In this document: positions 1 to 8,156 of the stretch, in pieces | How the letters are laid out: every line of letters begins with the position of its first letter | Numbering within the stretch: position 1 is the stretch's first letter | Assembly (NCBI GenBank): GCA_964459995.1 | Contig: CAYWOR010000020.1 | Span: forward strand, 1 to 34,336 | Length of the DNA: 34,336 bases | Origin: CAZSHG01 sp964459995 | Lineage (GTDB): Bacteria; UBP14; UBA6098 | Reading direction: 5' to 3' | Notes under the pieces: generated by a model | Database searches by the model: none | What the model was told of the DNA's origin: nothing | Seen by the model: only the letters and a program-made list of their open reading frames with translations | Translations under genes and position numbers: made by a program

Positions 1-36
1 ACCCGTCGAACGGGCGTATGCAATACGCCCCTACGG
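1..36. repeat. Palindromic element in coding sequence (partial copy of a two-hairpin unit)
   Basis: GGGCGTAT at 12-19 pairs with ATACGCCC at 23-30 around a GCA loop, followed by CCCCTACGG at 28-36. The sequence is the same as 26503-26538, where the full unit has two hairpins bounded by GTAGGGG and CCCCTAC. The window begins inside the first hairpin. On the minus strand it is read in frame as part of the sorting-domain loop after 'VNGRMVEGG'. Confidence 0.75.
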
Positions 37-1177
37 TTCCGCCTTCAACCATTCGCCCGTTCACATCGTAAATCTCGACGTCGAACGGGACGGGGGACCC
101 GTCCCCTACGCCCTCGACGGCGATGGTTACCGCGGAATTAAACGGGTTCGGGTGGGCGGAGAGGGTGAACAAATCGGGAAGGGGATGAGCATTTTCCGAA
201 ACGGGCGAAATCGCAGAAAGATCGAAACAAAAAACTCTGCCGCTTATATCCGCCGCGAAAGCGAGATTTCCAATAGAAGCAACACCGATAATCTTCGCGC
301 CCGATGGCCGATAATAGCCGTCTTCCCAAATCGCCGCGCCGGTGCCGAGGTTCACGACCGAGAAGCCGCTTGTCCCAGCCGCCACAAGCAATCTGTTGTC
401 GCCCCATGGCTCGATATCGAAAACATCGTCGTCCCAAAAATTTATTGTTGCGACATTTGAAAGCGATGATAGGTCGGAAATATCGACAATATGGATACCA
501 TTACCCCAAGCCGCGATGAAGGCTAAATAATCCCTCACCGAAATTCTTACCGCTTCCCCCGGAAGATTAAGCCATGAAATGGGGGCGGAAGCGCTTGCGA
601 GATTCCACGTCGAGAAATCCACGCCGCTTTCGGCGACTAACACCGTGCCATCGGGGTAGCCGATTGCGTCCATCACAGCCGATCCAACGGAGAGAACCGA
701 GACAAAACTCGCCTCGGAAGAGATGTCGTAAAGACGCATTCCATTCGCATTTGCCGAGACATACAACGAGTCTCCACGCGCGAAAACCGAGCGCGATGTT
801 GTAGCATTGGCAATAGTTGTGTCGAGCGACAAAGCGAAGGGATTTGAGATGTCAACGATATGGAATCCGGATGTCCAATCGGCGAGATAGGCTTTATTTG
901 CGGCACAATGAATCCATCGTCCGGCAAGATGGGTGTGCCAAGGCATAGTAAACCCGCTGAAAACGAGGCTATCGGCAAGAAACAGCCCACCGCCGATGAC
1001 ATATTCGATGGAATAGAGTTTCGGCGATTTCGCAAAGGCAAATATTCTGCCGGAATGAACATCGAGCCCTCGAAGTTCGCCGAGGCTTATCGACGCTTCG
1101 AGGCGGATATTGAGAGAATCCGCGGCGAAAATCGGCAATGAAACAAGCACGATGATAATTAACGTCAAAGCACGCAT
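1..1177 (-). CDS. Secreted LVIVD-type beta-propeller protein with sorting domain, 3' end outside window
   Basis: The reading frame is open from an ATG at 1177 down to the window edge (392 codons visible). The start is supported by GGAGGAT at 1181-1187. Residues 1-19 form a signal peptide (hydrophobic run, then FAA before DSLN). The body has repeated 'HIVDIS'-type strands typical of LVIVD/YncE propeller proteins, for example GNGIHIVDISDLSSL. From about residue 340 the protein enters a T9SS-like sorting domain (LSAHPNPFNSAVTIAV, then FDVEIYDVNGRM). The final strands and the stop lie outside the window. The domain carries two palindromic inserts, covered separately. It is probably exported and cell-surface attached or released; the ligand is unknown. 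It is divergent from the protease gene at 1385, with about 207 bp between them that should hold both promoters. Confidence is high for a secreted propeller and low for any specific role. Confidence 0.85.
   Translation of the reverse strand, partial: MRALTLIIIVLVSLPIFAADSLNIRLEASISLGELRGLDVHSGRIFAFAKSPKLYSIEYVIGGGLFLADSLVFSGFTMPWHTHLAGRWIHCAANKAYLADWTSGFHIVDISNPFALSLDTTIANATTSRSVFARGDSLYVSANANGMRLYDISSEASFVSVLSVGSAVMDAIGYPDGTVLVAESGVDFSTWNLASASAPISWLNLPGEAVRISVRDYLAFIAAWGNGIHIVDISDLSSLSNVATINFWDDDVFDIEPWGDNRLLVAAGTSGFSVVNLGTGAAIWEDGYYRPSGAKIIGVASIGNLAFAADISGRVFCFDLSAISPVSENAHPLPDLFTLSAHPNPFNSAVTIAVEGVGDGSPVPFDVEIYDVNGRMVEGGTVGAYCIRPFDG
81..110. repeat. Palindromic element in coding sequence
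   Basis: GGGACGGG at 87-94 pairs with CCCGTCCC at 98-105 around GGA, followed by CTACG. On the minus strand it is read in frame as 'GVGDGSPVPF', in the loop just before the VEIYDVNGR strand. Close copies lie at 24872-24895 and 26589-26612, at the equivalent loop of two other proteins. Confidence 0.7.
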
Positions 1178-1384
1178 ATTATCCTCCGATTGAAAATTCA
1201 AATTTCTGTCGATTCTTGCCAGATTCAAATCGGCATTTTCGACATCGACCTTTAAGAATATACGATGACTTTTTCTCGAGGTCAAGCAACCTTCGGTCAA
1301 ATTTGTCCTATGGGCGAAAAAGGTTGAATTTGTGTCTTCTTATCAATAAGATAATAACAATTAGAGTTTTGCAAACGAGGCAAA

Positions 1385-3445
1385 ATGTTTCGATATGTCA
1401 TTGGAATCCAATTAGCTGTGGCCACTCTCCTTTTCGCGATGCCGGTCGATGTTGAAATGGCGGGCAAAGCCGCTCAAACCCATCTCGAACTTCACGCAGA
1501 GCATCTTCAGAATCCGGATAATAGAGCAATAGAGGCTATCGGTGTTCCTTATCTCCTCGGCGAGATGAACATTCTTCGCGACAGTAAAGATGACAGAGTT
1601 CTGGCTTATGTTTTCAACTTGGATCCAGTTGGATACATTGTGGTGAGCGGCGACACTCGAATAAAACCGGTCATTGTCCATTCCTTCAAATGCGATTTTC
1701 GCTTCGATGAAACTCCATCGAATATTATGTTGAAAATGCTTCGCGGCGATTTGGAGTATCGATATGCGGCTCTCGAAAAGACCTCGCGTGAGATAATCTC
1801 GGAGAATCTATCCGAATGGTCGGAATACCTCTCCGGTGGCGAGGGGCTTTTTCCACTCCATTCCTCGATGACAATCTACGGCCCTTGGTTCGACACAAAC
1901 TGGGGGCAGAGCTATCCATATAATACGCGTTGCCCTATCGATCCCGAAACCGGTAGCCGATGTGTAACCGGATGCACCGCAACCGCCATGGCCATGATAC
2001 ACAATTATTGGGAATATCCTCCCTTTGTGGCCTTTGCACCGGATGAAAGCTATTATTCGGGATATACTTCTCCGCCGATTTTCATCGATGCCCCATCCGC
2101 GACCGACGATTCAATCCAATACGACAACGGAACCGGCCATCCATCCAACTCTGAAATCGCCAATCTTATGTGGGCATGTGGGGTTTCGGTAGGGTCATGG
2201 TATAGCTCCAGTGGAACCGGCGCTAATGTCTCCGCAAAGGACTATATCGACAAATGGGCATACAGCGAGAATGCACTCACGGTAAACGGAAGCAACACCG
2301 ATTTCTACACCTATCTCTCCGAGGACATGATTGCCGGAAGACCGGTTCAACTCGCTATCTATCAATCAGATTGGTCGGGTGGCCATTCGATTAATTGCGA
2401 TGGCTACAACAGTTCCACAAATCGTTATCATCTAAATATGGGCTGGGATGGCTATTCTAACGGCTGGTATTCGCTTCCCTCGGGAATGCCTTCGGGCTAT
2501 TCGATTATCTATTATGGCGTTTTAAGATTAGAGCCTGATCCTCGCCCCGACGCTTCGAATAGTTGTGCTTCCGCAATTTCTATTTCACTTTCTCCAGAAG
2601 CTTCGACTTACAAAGATGCAATCTATCCTGCAGGCGATGAGGACTGGTTCACTTTCGCCGCCGTGCCCGAAAGTAGCTACATCTTCTACACACGAGGATC
2701 GACAAACACATACGGCGCGGTTTATTCATCTTGTGGCGGGGAAGTTCTAACATCTTCGACAACTGGCATTTCACGATACAATTTCTATGTGCAGTTTACA
2801 CCTCCAGTCGCCGGAACTTATAAACTCCTCGTCAGGGGTGATAATTCCTCTGAGATAGGATTATACACGCTTCATTATAGAACAGGCCAAGGCCCCTCGA
2901 TCAATTTCCTTCTACCCGCTCCGGAGGCTGTTCTTAATGAGGGTGCGAACCAAGTTGTGCAATGGATTAGTGCCGGAGTTCCAGATTTTACCCTCGCACG
3001 GCTCGACTACTCACTTAATGGCCCCGATGGCCCATGGAACACAATCACTGACTCGACAACTTTCACTTTCCATATCTGGCGTGTGCCCTATGTTCATTCT
3101 GACCAAACGAACGTATATGTCCGCGTTCAGAGTGTCGAATATAATTTTATCTCATCTGAAATAGGACCTTTGACCATTCTCGACGGCGCTAATATAGGAG
3201 AAGAATCAGATATACCCAAAGAAATAGAGATTAGCGCTTTCCCAACCCCATTTAACTCGACTTTGAGAATTTCTGCCCCGGAAAATGCTTCGGTTACAAT
3301 ATACGATATTCGCGGCTCTTTCGTATGCGAAATCGGCAAAGATAGGATGTGGATACCTTCGGAAGGTGCCGAATCTGGAATATATTTAATTTCGGTAAAA
3401 TACGATGGCAAATCGAGGGCAATTCGCGCCGTTTATTTAAAATGA
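1385..3445 (+). CDS. Secreted C10-family (streptopain-like) cysteine protease with PPC and T9SS-type sorting domains
   Basis: 686 aa. The ATG at 1385 follows GAGG (1377-1380). A signal peptide covers residues 1-19. Residues about 70-100 (VGYIVVSGD) look like the inhibitory propeptide of peptidase family C10. The catalytic part begins near residue 168 with NWGQSYPYN. The likely nucleophile is Cys197 in TGCTATAMA and the likely catalytic His is His334 in GGHSINCDGY, followed by YHLNMGWDG. After about residue 390 comes a bacterial pre-peptidase C-terminal (PPC) domain (GDEDWFTF). An Ig-like stretch follows (LNEGANQVVQWIS), then a C-terminal sorting domain (ISAFPTPFNSTLRI, VTIYDIRG, SGIYLISV). 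It therefore predicts an exported, propeptide-activated endopeptidase that works outside the cell. It is transcribed alone, with no neighbouring protease or dedicated inhibitor gene. Unlike four paralogous sorting domains in the window, this one contains no palindromic insert. Confidence 0.88.
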   Translation: MFRYVIGIQLAVATLLFAMPVDVEMAGKAAQTHLELHAEHLQNPDNRAIEAIGVPYLLGEMNILRDSKDDRVLAYVFNLDPVGYIVVSGDTRIKPVIVHSFKCDFRFDETPSNIMLKMLRGDLEYRYAALEKTSREIISENLSEWSEYLSGGEGLFPLHSSMTIYGPWFDTNWGQSYPYNTRCPIDPETGSRCVTGCTATAMAMIHNYWEYPPFVAFAPDESYYSGYTSPPIFIDAPSATDDSIQYDNGTGHPSNSEIANLMWACGVSVGSWYSSSGTGANVSAKDYIDKWAYSENALTVNGSNTDFYTYLSEDMIAGRPVQLAIYQSDWSGGHSINCDGYNSSTNRYHLNMGWDGYSNGWYSLPSGMPSGYSIIYYGVLRLEPDPRPDASNSCASAISISLSPEASTYKDAIYPAGDEDWFTFAAVPESSYIFYTRGSTNTYGAVYSSCGGEVLTSSTTGISRYNFYVQFTPPVAGTYKLLVRGDNSSEIGLYTLHYRTGQGPSINFLLPAPEAVLNEGANQVVQWISAGVPDFTLARLDYSLNGPDGPWNTITDSTTFTFHIWRVPYVHSDQTNVYVRVQSVEYNFISSEIGPLTILDGANIGEESDIPKEIEISAFPTPFNSTLRISAPENASVTIYDIRGSFVCEIGKDRMWIPSEGAESGIYLISVKYDGKSRAIRAVYLK

Positions 3446-3529
3446 AACAGACTTCCCACTCATGCGATGGCAGTGAAAATGCTATAAAAAAGGGATTTTC
3501 GAGTTAGGGAATCGAAATTCAAATTTGAT

Positions 3530-3557
3530 TTGACTTTGAGCTTCGGTTGTCTATATT
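3530..3557 (+). promoter_or_regulatory. Probable sigma70 promoter of exb/tonB cluster
   Basis: TTGACT at 3530-3535 and TATATT at 3552-3557 with a 16-bp spacer, about 72 bp upstream of the exbB start. Confidence 0.5.
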
Positions 3558-3628
3558 AAATGTTCTTATTCGTGCTGTTCTGAAATTTGAAACTTCTAAA
3601 TTAAACAAATACGAAAGGAGTGCTCTCG

Positions 3629-4246
3629 ATGGTCGAGTATTTCAACAAGGGTGGATTCTTGATGATTCCGCTTTTAGCCCTGTTTGTCATCGGGATAGCA
3701 TTTGGGATAGTCAAGCTCTGGCTTCTCATGAGAGCGACTGTCAACAGCAAAAAGTTCTTTGAGATGATCAAAGGCATTCTCAAAAAGGACGGTGTTCGCT
3801 CCGCAATCGATAAGTGCGAGAAAACTCGCGGCCCGCTTGCGGCATTGTTCCATGCCGGTCTCGAACGCGCAGACCGCGGCCTTTCATATGTCGAAAGATC
3901 TATCGAAAATGAAGCCGCTGTCCAGCTCGGTTTCCTCGAAAGAGGAATGGTCTGGCTCAGCACGATTATCAGTGTTGCGCCTATGCTCGGGTTCCTCGGA
4001 ACCGTTCAGGGCATGATCATCGCCTTCGACCAAATCGCAAAATCGAACGACATCGTTCCGAGCGAGGTCGCCGGCGGCATCTCAACCGCGCTTCTAACGA
4101 CCTTTAGCGGTCTGGCGATCGCGATTCCTATTCAGATATTCTATAACTATTTCGTGAATAAGGTCGATCGCATGGTTGTCGAAATGGAAGACTATTCTAA
4201 CAAACTGGTGGAATTCCTCATCGACAACGATATGATCGCCGGATAG
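3629..4246 (+). CDS. exbB: ExbB/TolQ/MotA-family proton channel subunit
   Basis: 205 aa from the ATG at 3629, chosen because AAAGGAG at 3614-3620 lies 8 nt upstream; the GTG at 3620 would sit inside the ribosome site. It is an inner-membrane protein with three transmembrane segments: residues about 8-33, and two in the C-terminal half (WLSTIISVAPMLGFLGTV and GISTALLTTFSGLAIAIPI). The stretch 'APMLGFLGTVQGMI' is the ExbB/TolQ signature. With ExbD it forms the proton-driven motor that energises TonB. It is followed at once by two exbD genes and tonB, so it belongs to a TonB rather than a Tol-Pal or flagellar system; no tolA, tolB or pal is adjacent. Confidence 0.93.
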   Translation: MVEYFNKGGFLMIPLLALFVIGIAFGIVKLWLLMRATVNSKKFFEMIKGILKKDGVRSAIDKCEKTRGPLAALFHAGLERADRGLSYVERSIENEAAVQLGFLERGMVWLSTIISVAPMLGFLGTVQGMIIAFDQIAKSNDIVPSEVAGGISTALLTTFSGLAIAIPIQIFYNYFVNKVDRMVVEMEDYSNKLVEFLIDNDMIAG

Positions 4247-4254
4247 GAAGCGAA

Positions 4255-4680
4255 GTGCTTAAGGTAAAGAAACACGGAAAAGCCAGCTCGGAAATACCGA
4301 CCTCGAGCCTTGCGGACATCGTATTCCTCCTGCTGATCTTCTTCCTTGTTACCACAAGTATGAACCCAGCTAAGGGATTGGGCATTACCCTTCCCCCGCC
4401 GGGGCAAGAGGTCAAGATCGCTAAGCAGAACATTCTCAATATTTTCGTTAATCCCCAAGGCCAGATTCTCGTCGGGGGAGAACCCGCCGAGTTGAGCCAG
4501 CTCCAAGCGATTATCGAAAAGAAAAGAATGGAATATAAAGCCGAAAGGGGACAGGACGAGGAGATTATCATAAGCCTGCTTACCCATGTGGACGCCGAAT
4601 ACAAAATGATGATCGACGTCCTCGATGAAATTAAAACTGCGGGCGCAAGAAAAATCTCCATCGCGACCCCTCAATTCTGA
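4255..4680 (+). CDS. exbD: ExbD-family biopolymer transport protein (first copy)
   Basis: 141 aa, GTG start at 4255 with AGGAAG just upstream, 8 bp after exbB. A single N-terminal transmembrane helix (about residues 20-37, SLADIVFLLLIFFLV) carries the conserved membrane Asp that takes part in proton flow. The periplasmic domain follows (GLGITLPPPG). It is the partner of ExbB in the TonB motor. About 66 bp separate it from the second exbD. The helix matches that of the second copy closely, but the periplasmic parts differ, so the two are old paralogues and probably form a mixed complex or serve different TonB proteins. Confidence 0.92.
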   Translation: MLKVKKHGKASSEIPTSSLADIVFLLLIFFLVTTSMNPAKGLGITLPPPGQEVKIAKQNILNIFVNPQGQILVGGEPAELSQLQAIIEKKRMEYKAERGQDEEIIISLLTHVDAEYKMMIDVLDEIKTAGARKISIATPQF

Positions 4681-4746
4681 CGAGATCGGTTATACCGGTG
4701 TCGATTTTCATTAACCGGGCTTTCGCTCGTAATTCCGGAGGGAAAA

Positions 4747-5160
4747 TTGGCAATAGGATTCAAACAGAAAGCTAAACTTTCGAGCCAAATACCCAATTCA
4801 TCGATAGCGGACATAGTCTTCTTACTGCTCATATTCTTTATGACCGTGACGGTTTTCAAAGAATATCAGGGCCTGCGTGTGCAACTGCCTACAGCAAAAG
4901 CCACACAGAAAATCGAGGCAAAACGCGATATTACCTATATTTGGATAGATAGGGAGAATCGCCTTAACATCGACGATATGATAATCTCATATGCCGAAGT
5001 TACGCCTATCATGTCCGGCAAGATGATCGATAACCCCGCCTTGATTGTCTCCATTCGCGCTGACGAGAAAGCGAAATACGGACGCGTCGCTATGGTCATG
5101 GAATCCCTTAAGGATGCGAATGCCCTGAGGATCAACTTTGCCACTCTTTCGGAAGGCTAA
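4747..5160 (+). CDS. exbD: ExbD-family biopolymer transport protein (second copy)
   Basis: 137 aa. The start is a TTG at 4747 preceded by GGAGGG at 4737-4742; no better ATG precedes the conserved N-terminal region. The membrane helix SSIADIVFLLLIFFM keeps the ion-conducting Asp. The periplasmic domain runs from about residue 40 and ends LRINFATLSEG. It lies directly before tonB with a 3-bp gap, so the two are probably translationally linked. Paired exbD genes beside exbB and tonB also occur in Bacteroidetes-type TonB clusters. Function is confident; the division of labour between the two copies is not known. Confidence 0.92.
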   Translation: MAIGFKQKAKLSSQIPNSSIADIVFLLLIFFMTVTVFKEYQGLRVQLPTAKATQKIEAKRDITYIWIDRENRLNIDDMIISYAEVTPIMSGKMIDNPALIVSIRADEKAKYGRVAMVMESLKDANALRINFATLSEG

Positions 5161-5163
5161 CTT

Positions 5164-5790
5164 ATGCGCTATAAAGACGAAAAAGCGGATCTTCCGGGGC
5201 AGTTTAATCAAAACTACCGTAAGAGCTTAATTATTACGTTGCTGGCACTTCTGTTGATTTCCCTAACTTACGTTACTGTTCAAGTCAAAAGAATCGAAGG
5301 GCCGGAATATCAGCAGACTATCGAAATCGAAGAGATTGAAGAAACACGCCAGCAAATTGAAAAAGAAGAGCCTCCCAAGCAAACAATTGCTGAGGTTATC
5401 GAAGCAGATGATGATGAAGTCCCCGATACAGTAACCATTGCGGAGACAGATCTTGTTATCGATAGCTTTGTGCCGCCACCCCCGCCGGATGAGGGTGAGA
5501 TTGTCGATTTCTTCGCTCTCGAATCCCCCCCGACTCCCCAAAAACAGGTCGAAGCGGCGTATCCCGATCTCGCAAAAAAGGGCCAAGTCGAAGGTAGAGT
5601 GCTCGTCGAGGTTATTATAGGCATCGATGGCAGTGTCGAATCGGCAAAGGTGGTAGCCGCCGAGCCGGAGGGCTTCTTCGAGGATGCCGCTCTTGCCGCC
5701 GCCAAGCAATGGAGATTCTCGCCGGCGATGCAGAGAGATAAACCTGTCCGAGTTCGGTATCAGATTCCCTTCAGGTTTCGCATACGATAG
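5164..5790 (+). CDS. tonB: TonB energy transducer (first copy)
   Basis: 208 aa, ATG at 5164. The layout is a cytoplasmic N-terminus, one membrane anchor (about residues 21-38, SLIITLLALLLISLTYV), an acidic and proline-rich periplasmic spacer (IEEIEETRQQ, PPPPPDEGE), and a C-terminal TonB domain (about residues 130-208). The TonB domain has the usual pattern YPDLAKKGQVEGRV...VIIGIDGSV...AAKQWRFSPA. It would span the periplasm and touch TonB-dependent receptors such as the one at 17919. It is the last gene before a strong terminator, which separates it from a second tonB at 5943. Confidence 0.93.
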   Translation: MRYKDEKADLPGQFNQNYRKSLIITLLALLLISLTYVTVQVKRIEGPEYQQTIEIEEIEETRQQIEKEEPPKQTIAEVIEADDDEVPDTVTIAETDLVIDSFVPPPPPDEGEIVDFFALESPPTPQKQVEAAYPDLAKKGQVEGRVLVEVIIGIDGSVESAKVVAAEPEGFFEDAALAAAKQWRFSPAMQRDKPVRVRYQIPFRFRIR

Positions 5791-5806
5791 ACTCGACAAA
5801 TATAAG

Positions 5807-5834
5807 AAAAAGCCCCGAAAGGGGCTTTTTTTTT
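5807..5834 (+). terminator. Rho-independent terminator after first tonB
   Basis: Stem AGCCCC (5811-5816) / GGGGCT (5821-5826) closed by a GAAA tetraloop, with a run of about nine T from 5826. The A-rich 5' flank extends the stem. Confidence 0.9.
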
Positions 5835-5942
5835 GCGAGGGGCTATTGCAAACCTCTTTATTATCATTATAATTTCTATGGAAGGAGAAGGATGTAGGAA
5901 AAGCAGGGGGTTTCGCGAGCTTTAACCAAAGGAGGTGTCAAA

Positions 5943-6569
5943 ATGACACCGTCGAGTGAAAATGCGAAATCCATCTGGAAAGTGGCCTTCCGAAAAAGCC
6001 TCATAATATCGCTTTCGAGCGTTCTATTAGTGGCTTTAACATTTGTAAATTCCTGCGCGACTGAGATTAGCGGGCCATCCTATCAGGAACTTATCCAAAT
6101 CGAGGAGATCGAGGCGACCTTCCAACAGTTGAAAGAGGATCCACCCCCACCCAAAGAAGTTTTCGCCGAGGTAATTGCGGCCGAAGAAAACGAAGTTGTC
6201 GATCTCGAACTCACAATCCGTAGCACAGAGCTTCAAAGGGAACCTCTCCCAGAAATCCCAAAAGTCTCCGATGTCGAGATTATTGACTTTGTCCTGCTCG
6301 AAGTTCAGCCGAAGGTCATCCGTCAAGTTAATCCTCAATATCCTGACCTTGCCAGAAAAGGCGGAGTGGAGGGGAGAGTTCTCGTCGAGATACTCATAGG
6401 TTTGGATGGCTCTGTTGAACAAGCAAGGGTTATCAAAGCCAGTCCGGAAGGCTTTTTCGACGAAGCGGCAATTGAAGCCGCTATGCAATGGCGATTCAGC
6501 CCTGCATTTCAGCGTGATAAGCCGGTAAAGGTGCGCTATCAGCTTCCATTCAATTTTAGACTTCGCTGA
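5943..6569 (+). CDS. tonB: TonB energy transducer (second copy)
   Basis: 208 aa, ATG at 5943 behind AAAGGAGG (5929-5936). It is the same length as the first TonB and clearly paralogous. Shared stretches include the membrane anchor with RKSLIIS, 'GPSYQELIQIEEIEATFQQ', and the TonB domain YPDLARKGGVEGRVLVEI...QWRFSPAFQRDKPV. The proline-rich spacer is shorter in Pro and ends the anchor with 'VNSCATE', a Cys absent from the first copy. A lipidation signal is unlikely because Asn is at -2. It has its own leader and its own terminator, so it can be expressed separately and may serve a different receptor set. Confidence 0.92.
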   Translation: MTPSSENAKSIWKVAFRKSLIISLSSVLLVALTFVNSCATEISGPSYQELIQIEEIEATFQQLKEDPPPPKEVFAEVIAAEENEVVDLELTIRSTELQREPLPEIPKVSDVEIIDFVLLEVQPKVIRQVNPQYPDLARKGGVEGRVLVEILIGLDGSVEQARVIKASPEGFFDEAAIEAAMQWRFSPAFQRDKPVKVRYQLPFNFRLR

Positions 6570-6596
6570 GATTGCGCATTACGGCTATTTCGCAGA

Positions 6597-6633
6597 AGCG
6601 CCGCAGTGGAAAGTTACTCGCGGCGCTTTTTTC
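6597..6633 (+). terminator. Rho-independent terminator after second tonB
   Basis: AGCGCCGC (6597-6604) pairs with GCGGCGCT (6620-6627), 15-nt loop, followed by six T. Confidence 0.88.
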
Positions 6634-6730
6634 TTAGAGAATATCTAAACTTTTTGCCGATTCTTTCGTCTTAATCGGACAGTTGGCACGAAGTATGTAT
6701 AAAAAATAACGGACAAAATGTAAAAAGAGC

Positions 6731-6759
6731 TTGACAATATGTCTGATAATCCTTATGAT
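6731..6759 (+). promoter_or_regulatory. Near-consensus sigma70 promoter of the efflux operon
   Basis: TTGACA at 6731-6736 and TATGAT at 6754-6759, spacer 17 bp. The start codon of the first gene lies about 38 bp downstream of the -10 box. Confidence 0.8.
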
Positions 6760-6796
6760 TTCTTTGTGAAACGAATGCTCGATAACGAGGTGATTG

Positions 6797-8131
6797 ATGA
6801 AATTCAAGATAAAAACAAATAATGCACTGATAATTCTTTGCACCCTTCTAATCTCGATAACAGCCTTTGCGCAAGCCACGCAAAGACCGCAAGTCGGCTC
6901 GACCCTCGAACTCGAAGAGTGCATCGACATCGCATTGGAAAATAATTTCGGGCTACTGCTTCGAAAAGAAAATCTCACAAAGAGTGGCGCTTCGAGGCTT
7001 GGAGCATGGTCGCGTCTAATGCCATCGGCGAACGTTCGCTATTCATGGAGCCATTCCGGTCAGGACAGATATAATTTCACCGAAACAGGATATACAATCA
7101 GCAATGACCACTATAGCATGGGTTTTAGCGCTTCCCAACCGATTTTTGCCGGAGGAAATAACCTTCTCTCTCTAAAAACCTCATATCTGAATTATCGCTC
7201 CGCCGAGTTAGACCTGACTTCCGAACAGAGCGACCTCGTTTACAAAATCAAACAGGCCTTTTTTGCCGCAATAAGCGCGGACCAAAGCATGAATAACGCC
7301 GCAAGGTCTTTTGAAAGGATTAATGAGCAATGGCGTTTCGTTGCCCAAAGGGATACACTCGGCCTCGCAGATCCCACAGAAGTTTCGCAAATGAAGGTAA
7401 CACTCGCCGAAAATGAGTTGTCCCTTCTACAAGCGCAAAACGCTCGCAGGCAATCTATCGAGAACCTTCTCGCACTTCTCGCTGTTCCGCTCGATACGGA
7501 CGTCGAGCTTATCGAGCCTGCATTGCTTACCCCCCGAGAGAAAGACATCGATTATCTTCTCGAAAACGCAATGAAAACAAATTCGCAAATCCGCTCAGCT
7601 GAGCTTTCCCAACAAACCGCGAAACTCACCAAGTTTTCGAGCTGGAGCGATTATCTTCCCTCTGTAAATGCAAGTTATTCATATAGTTGGAGTGATAATA
7701 GTATGCCGGCAAATTTCTCGCAAATTACAGATGACGCAACATGGAGCTTTGGTGTGTCAGCCTCGTGGAGCCTTTTTACCGGCACGTCGCGGATATCCTC
7801 TCTTATTTCAGCAAATAGCGGCGAACGTTCGGCTGAATTAGGACTTTTGCAAGCAAAACAGATCGTCGAGACATCAGTGCGCAAGGCTTTCCGTGATATG
7901 GAAGAAGCCTCTGCTCGAAGACGACTCGCCGAGGTTCGTGTCGAAGACGCTGAGTTTAACGCCACACTCTTCCGCGAAAAATTTGCGATTGGAAATTGCA
8001 CAGTGCTCGAACTCCTTCAAGCAGAGCTTTCTCTTCAAAATGCTTATGCCGAGAAGGTTCGTGCAGTTTTCGATTTCCGAATGTCGTTGGCTGAGCTGGA
8101 AAGATTATCCGGCGTAGAAATGGAAAATTAA
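6797..8131 (+). CDS. tolC: TolC-family outer-membrane efflux channel
   Basis: 444 aa from the ATG at 6797 (GAGG at 6787-6790); the preceding TTG is less likely. Signal peptide residues 1-24 (ISITAFAQA). Two outer-membrane efflux protein (OEP) repeats are visible. The first starts LELEECIDIALENN; the second starts near residue 250 (NAMKTNSQIRSAELS). Each has long Ala/Glu/Gln-rich helices and a beta stretch (ANVRYSWSHSG; SVNASYSYSWSDN). The closing helix reads NCTVLELLQAELSLQNAYAE. It should form the trimeric barrel and periplasmic tunnel of the tripartite pump encoded by the next four genes, 25 bp upstream of the adaptor. Confidence 0.9.
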   Translation: MKFKIKTNNALIILCTLLISITAFAQATQRPQVGSTLELEECIDIALENNFGLLLRKENLTKSGASRLGAWSRLMPSANVRYSWSHSGQDRYNFTETGYTISNDHYSMGFSASQPIFAGGNNLLSLKTSYLNYRSAELDLTSEQSDLVYKIKQAFFAAISADQSMNNAARSFERINEQWRFVAQRDTLGLADPTEVSQMKVTLAENELSLLQAQNARRQSIENLLALLAVPLDTDVELIEPALLTPREKDIDYLLENAMKTNSQIRSAELSQQTAKLTKFSSWSDYLPSVNASYSYSWSDNSMPANFSQITDDATWSFGVSASWSLFTGTSRISSLISANSGERSAELGLLQAKQIVETSVRKAFRDMEEASARRRLAEVRVEDAEFNATLFREKFAIGNCTVLELLQAELSLQNAYAEKVRAVFDFRMSLAELERLSGVEMEN

Positions 8132-8156
8132 CCGAGATATTAATTCGGAGGACATA

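Noticed and set aside
860..1141. Plus-strand open frame of 93 codons
   Set aside because: It is the antisense of the partial propeller gene, which has a ribosome site, a signal peptide and family motifs.
5980..6065. Lipobox in the second TonB (VNSC)
   Set aside because: Asn at -2 is not accepted in a lipobox, and the segment aligns with the plain membrane anchor of the first TonB.
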